Assembly (NCBI RefSeq): GCF_027921845.1
Contig: NZ_BSEN01000006.1
Location: forward strand, 62,001 to 126,000
Direction: 5' to 3'
Length of the DNA stretch: 64,000 bases
DNA from: Leifsonia poae
Lineage (GTDB): Bacteria; Actinomycetota; Actinomycetes; Actinomycetales; Microbacteriaceae
The position numbers and the translations under genes are program-made. Under the pieces are notes generated by a model, which was given only the letters and a program-made list of their open reading frames with translations, ran no database searches and was not told the DNA's origin. Positions 1-6,870 of this stretch are shown here, piece by piece; positions within the stretch are counted from its first letter, which is position 1, and the number at the start of each line of letters is the position of its first letter.

Positions 1-5
1 TCGAA

Positions 6-63
6 CGAGGGGTCCCGACACGCCGCGTCCGATGGACGATGGATGGCGTGTCGGGACCCCTCG
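6..63. repeat. Long perfect inverted repeat
   Basis: Perfect 19-bp arms (6-24 and 45-63) flank a 20-nt loop that itself holds a CGTCC-GAT-GGACG hairpin (26-38). It lies 16 bp beyond the stop of the leftward efflux gene, so it could terminate that gene; no T-run follows. In design, not sequence, it resembles the other long intergenic inverted repeats in the window. Confidence 0.8.
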
Positions 64-79
64 CTGCGGGCTCCTCCGG

Positions 80-1495
80 TCAGCGGCGGCGCAGGACGAC
101 CGCGACCCCCGCGCCGATCACGGCCAGTGCCGCAGCACCGATGAACAGCCACGAGAATCCGGACGACAGGGCGACCGCGGTCGACCCTCCTGCCGCGCTG
201 ACGCCGGCGGCCCGTGCCGCGGCGATGGAACCCAGGATCGCGAGGCCGAGCGCTCCGCCGACCTGCTGACTCGTGTTCACGAGGCCGCTGGCGAGACCGG
301 AGTCGGCTGCCTCCGTGCCGTCGACCGCGAGCTGGGTCGCCGTCATGAACACCGCGCCCAGCCCGGCGCCGATCAGGATGCTCGGACCGAGCAGGCCGCC
401 CACGAACGTCGCCGCCGGCCCGGCCGCCGCGAGCCAGAGGATCCCGCCGGCGAAGACGACCAGCGCGCCGGTCACCGTGGAGCGGAGTCCCAGCCGGGAG
501 ACGACCGTCGGCACGACGCCCGCGACGAGCACGAGCGCGCCGGCGAGGGGCAACTGGCTGACGCCGGCCGTGAGCGCGTCGTAGCCCAGGACCTCCTGCA
601 GGTACACCGAGAGGGCGAAGAACAACGCGGTGGTCGCGCCGCCGGCGAGGAGCATCACGAGGTTGCCGGTCGCGGCATCGCGGTTGAGGAAGAAGCGGAA
701 CGGCACCAGGGGATGCTCGGCGCGGCGCTCGACGATGACGAACGCCGCAAGCAGGGCGAGGGCGGCAGCGGCCATCCCGAGGGTGAGAGGGCTGGCCCAG
801 CCGAGCTGGCCGGCGGAGCTCAGTGCGGCGACGGTCGCCGTCAGGCCGAGGGTGATCGTCACGGCTCCGGCGACGTCCATGCGCTGGGCCTCGGCCCGCG
901 GGTCGCGGCCGACCAGCGCCGGGATGACGGCCAGCACGACGATGCCGACGGGCACGTTCACGAAGAACACCGCCTGCCAGCCGAGTGCGGCGGTGAGCAC
1001 GCCGCCGAGCAGCACGCCGGCCGCGCTCCCGATCCCGGCGACGGCGCCCCAGACGCCCAGCGCCTTCGCCCGGTCGCCCGCCGAGGTGAAGAGCTGAGTG
1101 AGAAGGGCGAGGGATGCGGGAGCCAGCAACGCGGCCGACGCGCCCTGGACCGCGCGGGCCGCGAGGAGCATTCCGCCTGTCGCGGAGAGGCCGGCGAGGG
1201 CAGAGGCGGCCACGAACCCGGCGACGCCGATGAGGAAGACGCGCCGGTGCCCGACGCGGTCGGCGAGGCGTCCGCCCAGCAGGAGGAGCCCCCCGAATGG
1301 CAGCACGTACGCCGTGATCACCCAGGCGAGCGCTGCGGTGTCGAGGTGGAGCTGCGTGCCGAGCGCGGGCAGGGCGATGTTGACGATCGAGGCGTCGAGC
1401 ACCACGAGGAATTCGGCGAGGGCGAGCACGGTGAGCGCCCACCAGCGGTGGGTGCTCCGAGTGCTCCCGGTGGGGGCGAGGGCGGTGGTGGTCAT
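80..1495 (-). CDS. MFS drug efflux transporter, DHA2 family
   Basis: This is a 471-residue polytopic membrane protein of the major facilitator superfamily. The first helix carries LVVLDASIVNIALP, the motif typical of EmrB/QacA-type proton-drug antiporters of the DHA2 family, and the helix 2-3 loop carries GGRLADRVGHRR (motif A). The length suits 12-14 transmembrane helices. By family it exports lipophilic drugs or toxic metabolites using the proton gradient; the substrate cannot be read from sequence. It lies 115 bp downstream of a TetR gene on the same strand. A near-palindrome 22-39 bp upstream of its start matches one in front of the TetR gene, so repression by that TetR is likely. Confidence 0.9.
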   Translation of the reverse strand: MTTTALAPTGSTRSTHRWWALTVLALAEFLVVLDASIVNIALPALGTQLHLDTAALAWVITAYVLPFGGLLLLGGRLADRVGHRRVFLIGVAGFVAASALAGLSATGGMLLAARAVQGASAALLAPASLALLTQLFTSAGDRAKALGVWGAVAGIGSAAGVLLGGVLTAALGWQAVFFVNVPVGIVVLAVIPALVGRDPRAEAQRMDVAGAVTITLGLTATVAALSSAGQLGWASPLTLGMAAAALALLAAFVIVERRAEHPLVPFRFFLNRDAATGNLVMLLAGGATTALFFALSVYLQEVLGYDALTAGVSQLPLAGALVLVAGVVPTVVSRLGLRSTVTGALVVFAGGILWLAAAGPAATFVGGLLGPSILIGAGLGAVFMTATQLAVDGTEAADSGLASGLVNTSQQVGGALGLAILGSIAAARAAGVSAAGGSTAVALSSGFSWLFIGAAALAVIGAGVAVVLRRR

Positions 1496-1516
1496 GGTGT
1501 GGTCCTTTCGATGGTG

Positions 1517-1534
1517 AGTGACTGGTCAATCACT
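1517..1534. promoter_or_regulatory. Candidate TetR operator of the efflux gene
   Basis: AGTGACTGGTCAATCACT is an imperfect palindrome with 5-bp perfect outer arms. It matches the site in front of the TetR gene (2178-2195) at 15 of 18 positions and lies just upstream of the efflux start codon. Confidence 0.65.
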
Positions 1535-1610
1535 GGTGCAGGTGCGTAGAGGGGGGGGTGCGGACGGGGGTTTCGGAGTGGAGCCGGTGGTGTGCCGGTG
1601 CGGAAGTCGG

Positions 1611-2174
1611 CTATGGGTGGCGGATGCCGGCGGTCAGGAGGCGCGCCCAGTCGGCGGTCTCGCCGTCGATCCCCGTGGTGACGATCAGGTGGCAGAGCTG
1701 CCCGAAGGCGATGAAGCGCTGCACCGCGTCATCGGATGCGCCCGAACGGCTCTTCGCGAAGCGGGTGACGCGTGCCAGGCCGTGCCGCAGCGCCTCGCCG
1801 ATCTCCGGCACGTCGGCCGCGGACTGCGCGTGCACCTGCAGCATCAGGAGGGAGCGGTCGCCGATCAGGTCGGCGTAGGCGTCGCCCATCGCATCGAGGA
1901 TGCCGTCGGGCGTGTGGTCCGTGCCGGCCTCGGCCCCGGTTTCGAGCGCTTGCTCGATGAGATCGAAGCACCGCTCGAGCGCGGCGACGAACAGGCTCTC
2001 CTTGCCGGGGAACAGCTTGAAGACGTAGGCCGTCGAGATGTCGGCGTGCGTCGCCACCGCCGCGATCGGCGTGCCGAGGTACCCGGTCTTGCCGAACACC
2101 TCGATCGCGCTGGCGATCACGGTCTCACGCCGGGCTTCGGCGGTCGAGAGGGTGGAGCGGGAGTTCGTTGCCAT
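1611..2174 (-). CDS. TetR/AcrR family repressor of the adjacent efflux pump
   Basis: The 187-residue protein has an N-terminal TetR helix-turn-helix (roughly residues 15-60, ending STAYVFKLFPGKESLF) and a variable C-terminal ligand-binding half. I chose the ATG at 2174 (MATNSRST) over the in-frame ATG 12 codons upstream, because the longer form would place coding sequence over the palindromic operator. It precedes the DHA2 pump gene on the same strand. The shared 18-bp operator points to autoregulation plus control of the pump, released when a pump substrate binds. The ligand is unknown. Confidence 0.88.
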   Translation of the reverse strand: MATNSRSTLSTAEARRETVIASAIEVFGKTGYLGTPIAAVATHADISTAYVFKLFPGKESLFVAALERCFDLIEQALETGAEAGTDHTPDGILDAMGDAYADLIGDRSLLMLQVHAQSAADVPEIGEALRHGLARVTRFAKSRSGASDDAVQRFIAFGQLCHLIVTTGIDGETADWARLLTAGIRHP

Positions 2175-2177
2175 GTG

Positions 2178-2195
2178 AGTGACTGTACACTCACT
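2178..2195. promoter_or_regulatory. Candidate TetR autoregulatory operator
   Basis: AGTGACTGTACACTCACT is palindromic at 16 of 18 positions and starts 3 bp upstream of the TetR start codon. It is the better half of an operator pair with 1517-1534. Confidence 0.7.
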
Positions 2196-2254
2196 CCACT
2201 CGTGAGGCAAGTGACCGTTGCTCGCAGTGGAGCCCGCGGTCTACGGTGAGCAGC

Positions 2255-2803
2255 ATGACGGGGCGGAATCGCAGGGTGATCCGGATATCGGCGGGGGCGC
2301 TGGCCCTGGCCGCGGTCGTCGCGCTGACGGCGTGCAGTTCCGAGCGGGTGGGCTCGACGGCCGACGAGCCGCCGGTCACTGCGGCGCCGCTCGTGGCGGG
2401 CTCGATCGTCGATGCGCTCGCCCCCTCGCAGTCCGCAGTGGTTCAGACGATGAGCCCGCCGATGAAGGCCGACGTGCTCGACGCGACGACGGCATCCGGC
2501 CTGCTCAGCATGCCCTGGGTGCTCGTGTCGTTGTCCGCCGATCATCGCGTCGCCGAGATCGTGGCGGTGACGGGCAACGGCAGCTGTGTGGTGCCCGTCG
2601 GCGTGCGCGTCCAGCGGAGTCCCGGTGCCGTGACCCTCGCCGCGCTCAGCCGGAAGGGGCCGGACCAGTCGTGCGACGCCCGCCTCGACTTCGAGCGACT
2701 GACCGTGGAACTGCCGGTCGCGGTCGGCGGCGACGTGCGACTCATCCACCCGCCGACGGACCCGGACTGGAGCAATCCCGCGTTCCTCGCCGGGCTGACC
2801 TAG
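2255..2803 (+). CDS. Predicted lipoprotein of unknown function
   Basis: The 182-residue product starts with a basic stretch and a hydrophobic signal peptide ending in the lipobox LTAC, so it should be lipid-anchored on the outer face of the membrane. The mature part is a single domain without a motif I recognise. A GTG three codons upstream is an alternative start; I chose the ATG for its GGTGAG-like ribosome site. It diverges from the TetR gene, and its stop overlaps the stop of the convergent reductase gene by 4 bp. I cannot assign a function. Confidence 0.75.
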   Translation: MTGRNRRVIRISAGALALAAVVALTACSSERVGSTADEPPVTAAPLVAGSIVDALAPSQSAVVQTMSPPMKADVLDATTASGLLSMPWVLVSLSADHRVAEIVAVTGNGSCVVPVGVRVQRSPGAVTLAALSRKGPDQSCDARLDFERLTVELPVAVGGDVRLIHPPTDPDWSNPAFLAGLT

Positions 2804-3366
2804 CGGGGTTCGAGAACTCCGTAGTCGAGGTACACCGTGCCGTCGGCGAAGCGGTGCTCGTCGCGCAACTCGAGCCGCACGAACAGGTCGTGGGGGAGTG
2901 CGGGGGTTCCGCCGCCGACCGAGACGGGAACGACGAAGAGCTGCACCTCGTCGACGAGTCCTGCGCGGAACGCCTCGACGGCGAGTGTCGGACCCCCGAC
3001 GCTGACGGCGCGATCGGCGCTCGCGGCGAGGCTCCGCACGGCATCCGGTTCGAAACGACGCTCGATGCGCGTACGCGGTGTGGATGCCTCACTGAGCGTC
3101 GACGAGTAGACGACCTTGTCGGCAGCCTTCCAGATGGCGGCGTAGTCGCTCATCGCGGCCGACTCATCCGGGCCCGTCGGCATGGTCTGCCAGACCCGCA
3201 TGGTCTCGTACATCCTGCGGCCGTAGAGGTACGTGCCGATCACGCGCTCACGGTCGTTGACGAAGGCATGGACCTCTTCGCTGGGCGCGGCCCAGTCGAA
3301 GCCGCCCGTCGTGTCGGCCGTGTAGCCGTCGAGCGACATGATCGCCGAGTAGATGATGTCCGCCAT
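2800..3366 (-). CDS. Dihydrofolate reductase-fold protein (RibD C-terminal family)
   Basis: The 188-residue protein begins ADIIYSAIMSLDGYTADTT, the typical start of the RibD C-terminal/YyaP-YwjB group of DHFR-fold proteins, and carries a late SVGGPTLAVEAFRAGLVDE segment that matches the NADPH-binding and closing strands of the fold. Family members bind NADPH; most have no proven substrate and are not essential folate enzymes. A purine-rich site (GGGAGG) precedes the ATG. Its stop overlaps that of the lipoprotein gene tail to tail. The nearby genes give no functional hint. Confidence 0.85.
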   Translation of the reverse strand: MADIIYSAIMSLDGYTADTTGGFDWAAPSEEVHAFVNDRERVIGTYLYGRRMYETMRVWQTMPTGPDESAAMSDYAAIWKAADKVVYSSTLSEASTPRTRIERRFEPDAVRSLAASADRAVSVGGPTLAVEAFRAGLVDEVQLFVVPVSVGGGTPALPHDLFVRLELRDEHRFADGTVYLDYGVLEPR

Positions 3367-3464
3367 GGAGGCACCTCCCTCGGGGCACTCTACGCTGCGG
3401 CATCCGGTCTGTCAGCGACGGGTCGGGACGCTCGCCGACCGTCCCCTCTAGCCCACCGTCCCCT

Positions 3465-3710
3465 CTAGCCCGCCGTTTGGGGGAAGAGTGCGGCCAGCGC
3501 GTGGAGCTCGTTCCCGAACAGCACCGGCACGACGAGGTCGAGCACGAATGCGATTCCGAAGACGAGCGCCACCGCGCCGGCCGCGATGACGACGAGCACC
3601 GCGAACAGCTTCAGATAAGCGTTGTCCGCGATCGTTGCGAGAGCCCCCCGGCCTCGCGTGACCTGCGCTACCGAGCCCGTGATCGGTAGATGATGGTCGA
3701 ACGTCGTCAT
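3465..3710 (-). CDS. Small membrane protein, unknown
   Basis: An 81-residue protein with a hydrophilic start, then one long or two close membrane segments (about residues 33-66: FAVLVVIAAGAVALVFGIA and the following VLDLVVPVLF). GGGAG lies a few bases upstream of the ATG. There is no recognisable domain. It stands alone between the reductase gene and the MerR-peroxiredoxin gene. Confidence 0.6.
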   Translation of the reverse strand: MTTFDHHLPITGSVAQVTRGRGALATIADNAYLKLFAVLVVIAAGAVALVFGIAFVLDLVVPVLFGNELHALAALFPQTAG

Positions 3711-3830
3711 GGTCTTGCTCCCCTCACTGGCCGACTGCTCCAGTCAAGCGAGCGGAGGGCGGCGGGGCATCCACCGTGGGTCGCCCGTGAGTCATCCGCG
3801 GGTATGACTTCCGGGCAGGCGAGCTCCGCC

Positions 3831-3860
3831 CATGGGTGGGCGAGTGCGCATGGGTGGGCG
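3831..3860. repeat. Short direct repeat
   Basis: CATGGGTGGGCG occurs twice, at 3831-3842 and 3849-3860, just downstream of the MerR-peroxiredoxin stop. Role unknown. Confidence 0.6.
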
Positions 3861-3865
3861 GGTAG

Positions 3866-4828
3866 TCAGGCGAGCGGGTTCTCCCGGAGCCAGGTCAGCA
3901 CCTGCTGGGCGTGCGTGTTGGGCGGGAAGATCGGGTAGAAGGCGTGCTCGATCGCGCCGTCGCGCACCACCAGGGTCAGGCGGCTGTAGAGGCGCTCGCC
4001 GCCGGCGATGAAGGTCGGCAGCCGCAGGGCGTCCGCGACGCGGTGCTGAGGATCGGAGATCATGGCGAACGGCAGCTGCAGCCGGTCGACGAGTTCGCGT
4101 TGGTAGTCGCGGGTCTGGCTCGAGAGGCCGAAGACCGCATCGACACCGGCCGTCCGCAGATCATCGAAGTGGTCGCGGAAGTCGCAGGCCTCGGTGGAGC
4201 AGCCGCGCGCGCCGGGGATGGCGTCCCAGCCGTCGGGAAGGTCGACACCCGGGCGGCCGGTGAGCGGGTAGAGGTAGACGATCGAGCGTGCAGAGCCGGA
4301 TGCCGGGCCACCGAGGCGGGAGAGGTCGACGGTGCGCCCATCCGTCGCCGGCAGCACCAGTGGGGGAAGCGCCATACCGGGAAGATGATCGGCGGCGCCG
4401 TCGTCGACCGGGCGGGGGAGGCCGGATGGAAGGGCCGTGAAGTCGGCGGGTGGCGTCGGGGGAGCATCCGGGAAGCCGCGGAGCGCGCTCTCGTCGAGCC
4501 GCCGGGCGAGCAGATCGCGGCGCGCGGTGAGGGTCGCGATCGCGTGGTCGAGGTCGGCGATCCCGTCGCGATAGGCGGCGAGCGAGGCGGGGCACTCGTC
4601 GCTGTGGATGTGACCGGTTCCGAGGCATTCGATGAAGGGAGTGGCCTTGCTCGGAGCGATTCCGACGGCGGCGAGTTCGCGGATCTCCGCTACCGCGCGC
4701 ACGTGCTCGTCGCCGTAGTCGCGGTAGCCGTTCGAGAGCCGGTCGGGCACGACCAGGCCGAGGCTCTCGTAGTACCGCACCGCCTTCACCGTGACGCCGG
4801 CCCGCTCCGCCAGTTCGCTGATCTGCAT
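3866..4828 (-). CDS. MerR regulator fused to a PrxQ-like peroxiredoxin
   Basis: The 320-residue protein has two clear parts. Residues 1-70 are a MerR winged helix (MQISELAERAGVTVKAVRYY), followed by a coiled-coil dimerisation helix to about 115. Residues 145-320 are a thioredoxin-fold peroxiredoxin of the BCP/PrxQ type, with GCSTEACDFRDHF giving a C210-x4-C215 pair spaced as the peroxidatic and resolving cysteines of PrxQ. The MerR half has C68 and C79 flanking H73 and H75, a possible metal or redox site. The ATG at 4828 opens the MerR consensus exactly; an upstream ATG would add 28 atypical residues. The OhrR-like gene diverges from it. I infer a peroxide sensor-regulator; whether it regulates, detoxifies or does both is unknown. 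Confidence 0.88.
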   Translation of the reverse strand: MQISELAERAGVTVKAVRYYESLGLVVPDRLSNGYRDYGDEHVRAVAEIRELAAVGIAPSKATPFIECLGTGHIHSDECPASLAAYRDGIADLDHAIATLTARRDLLARRLDESALRGFPDAPPTPPADFTALPSGLPRPVDDGAADHLPGMALPPLVLPATDGRTVDLSRLGGPASGSARSIVYLYPLTGRPGVDLPDGWDAIPGARGCSTEACDFRDHFDDLRTAGVDAVFGLSSQTRDYQRELVDRLQLPFAMISDPQHRVADALRLPTFIAGGERLYSRLTLVVRDGAIEHAFYPIFPPNTHAQQVLTWLRENPLA

Positions 4829-4884
4829 GTCGTCCTCCGCCCACAGGCTAAACCTTCCCCCGCGGGTCAAGGTCAAGCTCTGCT

Positions 4885-4950
4885 TTCGTCGAAGGGCGGC
4901 GAACGCATCCAAAACCGCCGAGGTGGATGCGTTAGCCGCCCCTCAACGAA
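4885..4950. repeat. Long inverted repeat, GGCGGC-AACGCA family
   Basis: Arms 4885-4910 and 4925-4950 pair at 23 of 26 positions around a 14-nt loop. The core GGGCGGC(G/T)AACGCA is shared with the repeat at 13538-13600, so these are two copies of one palindromic element. This copy lies in the promoter region between the divergent MerR-peroxiredoxin and OhrR-like operons. Confidence 0.8.
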
Positions 4951-4970
4951 AAAAGGTCGAAAGCGGTGTA

Positions 4971-4985
4971 CACTAATGATTAGTG
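4971..4985. promoter_or_regulatory. Candidate OhrR/MarR operator
   Basis: CACTAATGATTAGTG is a perfect 15-bp palindrome (7-1-7), 22 bp upstream of the first gene of the two-gene operon that ends in the OhrR-like regulator. A TACACT (4969-4974) overlaps it as a possible -10 element. Size and placement suit a MarR-family autoregulatory site. Confidence 0.65.
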
Positions 4986-5006
4986 GGCTAATGAATTGAG
5001 GAGACG

Positions 5007-5234
5007 ATGGCCGGACGCTTCATGAGCTGGTACTCGCGCGTGAACGAGTCGCTGATCAGGGTCGCGGGCCCCGCACAGCTCGGTGCGGGACACCCGGAAG
5101 GTCCCGACCGGCGGTCGGCCGCGTCGCCGTGCCCGATCTGCGGCAACCCGATGACCGCGCACGAGGTGCTGCGGCCCGACGGCCAGCGCGACGCCACCAG
5201 GCTGATCTGCCCGGCGACCGCCTCGGTAGGATGA
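5007..5234 (+). CDS. Small Cys-containing protein, unknown
   Basis: The 75-residue product starts with a short amphipathic region (GRFMSWYSRVNESLIRVAG) and ends in a possible zinc-knuckle segment, CPICGNPMTAHEV followed by a single LICP cysteine. GAGGAGA precedes the ATG. Its stop overlaps the start of the OhrR-like gene (ATGA), so the two are translationally coupled. I do not recognise a family; the paired cysteines beside a peroxide regulator suggest, but do not show, a redox or metal role. Confidence 0.75.
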   Translation: MAGRFMSWYSRVNESLIRVAGPAQLGAGHPEGPDRRSAASPCPICGNPMTAHEVLRPDGQRDATRLICPATASVG

Positions 5235-5677
5235 CGCCCGTGTCAGAAGACCTGCTCGCCCTCGAGAACCAGGTGTGCTTCGGCCTCGCCGTCGCCGCTC
5301 GGAGCGTCATCGCGCTCTACCGTCCGCTGCTCGAGCCCCTCTCGCTGACGCATCCGCAGTACTTGGTGATGCTCGCACTGTGGGAGCGCGATCCGCGCTC
5401 GGTCCGCGACCTCGGCGAGGCGCTGCAGCTGGAGCCGGCCACGCTTTCGCCGCTCCTGAAGAGGCTCGAGGCGACCGGCTACGTCGAGCGCAAGAGGAGC
5501 ACGAGCGACGAGCGCGCCCTCGAGGTGACGCTCACCGACAGCGGCCGCGCCCTGCGCGCCGAGGCGGAGAAGATCCCGCCGCAGATCGTCGCCCGGCTGG
5601 GACTCCCGGTCAGCGAGCTCGTGCACCTGCGCGAGGGACTGCACGCGATCATCGCGGCGGCGGTCCGACCGGCCTGA
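5231..5677 (+). CDS. ohrR: MarR family regulator, OhrR-like one-Cys peroxide sensor
   Basis: The 148-residue protein carries LENQVCFGL with a lone N-terminal cysteine at residue 16, the position of the redox-active Cys of OhrR, followed by the tyrosine-containing LYRPLLEPLSLTHPQYLVM segment and a winged helix (TLSPLLKRLEATGYVERKR, then SDERA in the wing). OhrR proteins sense organic hydroperoxides through that cysteine and derepress peroxidase genes. The start overlaps the previous stop (ATGA). The palindrome at 4971-4985 is its probable operator. No Ohr peroxidase gene is nearby; the divergent MerR-peroxiredoxin gene is the likely co-target. Confidence 0.85.
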   Translation: MTPVSEDLLALENQVCFGLAVAARSVIALYRPLLEPLSLTHPQYLVMLALWERDPRSVRDLGEALQLEPATLSPLLKRLEATGYVERKRSTSDERALEVTLTDSGRALRAEAEKIPPQIVARLGLPVSELVHLREGLHAIIAAAVRPA

Positions 5678-5707
5678 CCGTCCGGCACGTCGGAACGAGC
5701 CGCGTGA

Positions 5708-5959
5708 TCAGAGCTCGTCGGCGCCGGTGCTGCGCTCTTCGACCCGCGCGCCGGTCGACGGGTCGATGCCGGTGCGCGTCGTCGTGGTCGTCCTGCGCCG
5801 CCGCAGCGTGAAGATCAGCGACAGCACGAACACGATCAGCCCGGCGCCCATCAGGATGTAGCCGACGATCCGCAGATCGATCCATGCGAGCTGCACGGTG
5901 ATGGCGAACGCGAGGATGGCGCCGACGACGAACACGAAGATTCCGCTTCCGATGCCCAT
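5708..5959 (-). CDS. DUF6458-like small membrane protein
   Basis: An 83-residue protein opening MGIGSGIFVFVVGAILAFAI, with two membrane segments (about 5-23 and 31-52) and a basic, Thr-rich C-terminal tail. This start and layout match the actinobacterial DUF6458 family, whose function is unknown. AAGGAGC lies upstream of the ATG. It is monocistronic. Confidence 0.8.
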   Translation of the reverse strand: MGIGSGIFVFVVGAILAFAITVQLAWIDLRIVGYILMGAGLIVFVLSLIFTLRRRRTTTTTRTGIDPSTGARVEERSTGADEL

Positions 5960-6042
5960 GACGGGCTCCTTCCGACTGTGCCGCATCCCTGCTGCATCCG
6001 GGTCGCGGTGCTGCGGCACACTATACGCCGCAGCCGGCCGCG

Positions 6043-6858
6043 TCACTCGGCCCGCGAGAACTCCGAGGCCCTGGCCACCTGCTCCGGGGTCAGCGCCACG
6101 CCCGTGTACCGCTCGAACTGGCGGGCCGCCTGCAGTGCGATCACCTCGGCCCCGGTGATGAGGTTCTTGCCCGCCGCACGTCCGGCCGCGATCAACGGCG
6201 TCTCCGACGGGAACGCCACCACGTCGAACACAGTGGATGCCGCCGCGATGTGCTCGGGAGAGAACGACAGCACGTCGGCCGCGTCGCCGTGCATCCCGAG
6301 GGGCGTGACGTTCACGATGATGTCGAACGGCGCATCCGGTTCGTCGGCCACCCACGCGTAGCCGTAGCGGGAGGCGAGCGCGGAGCCGGCCTCCTCGTTG
6401 CGCGCGACGATGGTCACGTTCTCGAACCCGACGCCGCGGAACGCCGCGACGACCGCCTTCGCCATGCCGCCCGATCCGCGCAGCAGCACGCTCTGCGTCA
6501 CGTCGAGGCGTCGCTCGTCGAGCAACAGCTCGACGGCCTCGTAGTCGGTGTTCGACGCCGTGAGCACGCCGTTGTCGTTGACGACCGTGTTGACGGACTC
6601 GATGGCGAGCGCCGACGGCTCCATCACGTCGACGAGCGGGATGATCGCCTCTTTGAACGGCATCGACACCGAGCATCCGCGGATCCCGAGCGCGCGGATG
6701 CCCCGCACGGCGCCCTCGAGGTCGGTGGTCGTGAACGCCTTGTAGATGAAGTTCAGACCGAGTTCGTCGTACAGGAAGTTGTGGAAGCGGGTGCCGATGT
6801 TGCTGGGCCGGGCCGCGAGCGACATGCACACCTGCATGTCCTTGTTCAGGATGGGCAT
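6043..6858 (-). CDS. Shikimate/quinate dehydrogenase-like oxidoreductase
   Basis: The 271-residue protein has the AroE fold: an N-terminal substrate domain with SMPFKEAI (lysine at the catalytic position) and SNTDYEA (catalytic Asp), then a Rossmann domain with LLRGSGGMAKAV. The usual SLSP substrate motif is replaced by CMSLAARPSNIG, so it belongs to a shikimate-dehydrogenase-like branch and may use another hydroxy acid. It lies 12 bp downstream of the arginase-like gene on the same strand, probably one transcript. It is unlikely to be the housekeeping AroE. Confidence 0.85.
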   Translation of the reverse strand: MPILNKDMQVCMSLAARPSNIGTRFHNFLYDELGLNFIYKAFTTTDLEGAVRGIRALGIRGCSVSMPFKEAIIPLVDVMEPSALAIESVNTVVNDNGVLTASNTDYEAVELLLDERRLDVTQSVLLRGSGGMAKAVVAAFRGVGFENVTIVARNEEAGSALASRYGYAWVADEPDAPFDIIVNVTPLGMHGDAADVLSFSPEHIAAASTVFDVVAFPSETPLIAAGRAAGKNLITGAEVIALQAARQFERYTGVALTPEQVARASEFSRAE

Positions 6859-6870
6859 GAGGCCATCCTC

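Noticed and set aside
6043-6858. Housekeeping AroE of the shikimate pathway
   Set aside because: The SLSP substrate motif is replaced and no other aromatic-pathway gene is near; called shikimate-dehydrogenase-like instead.
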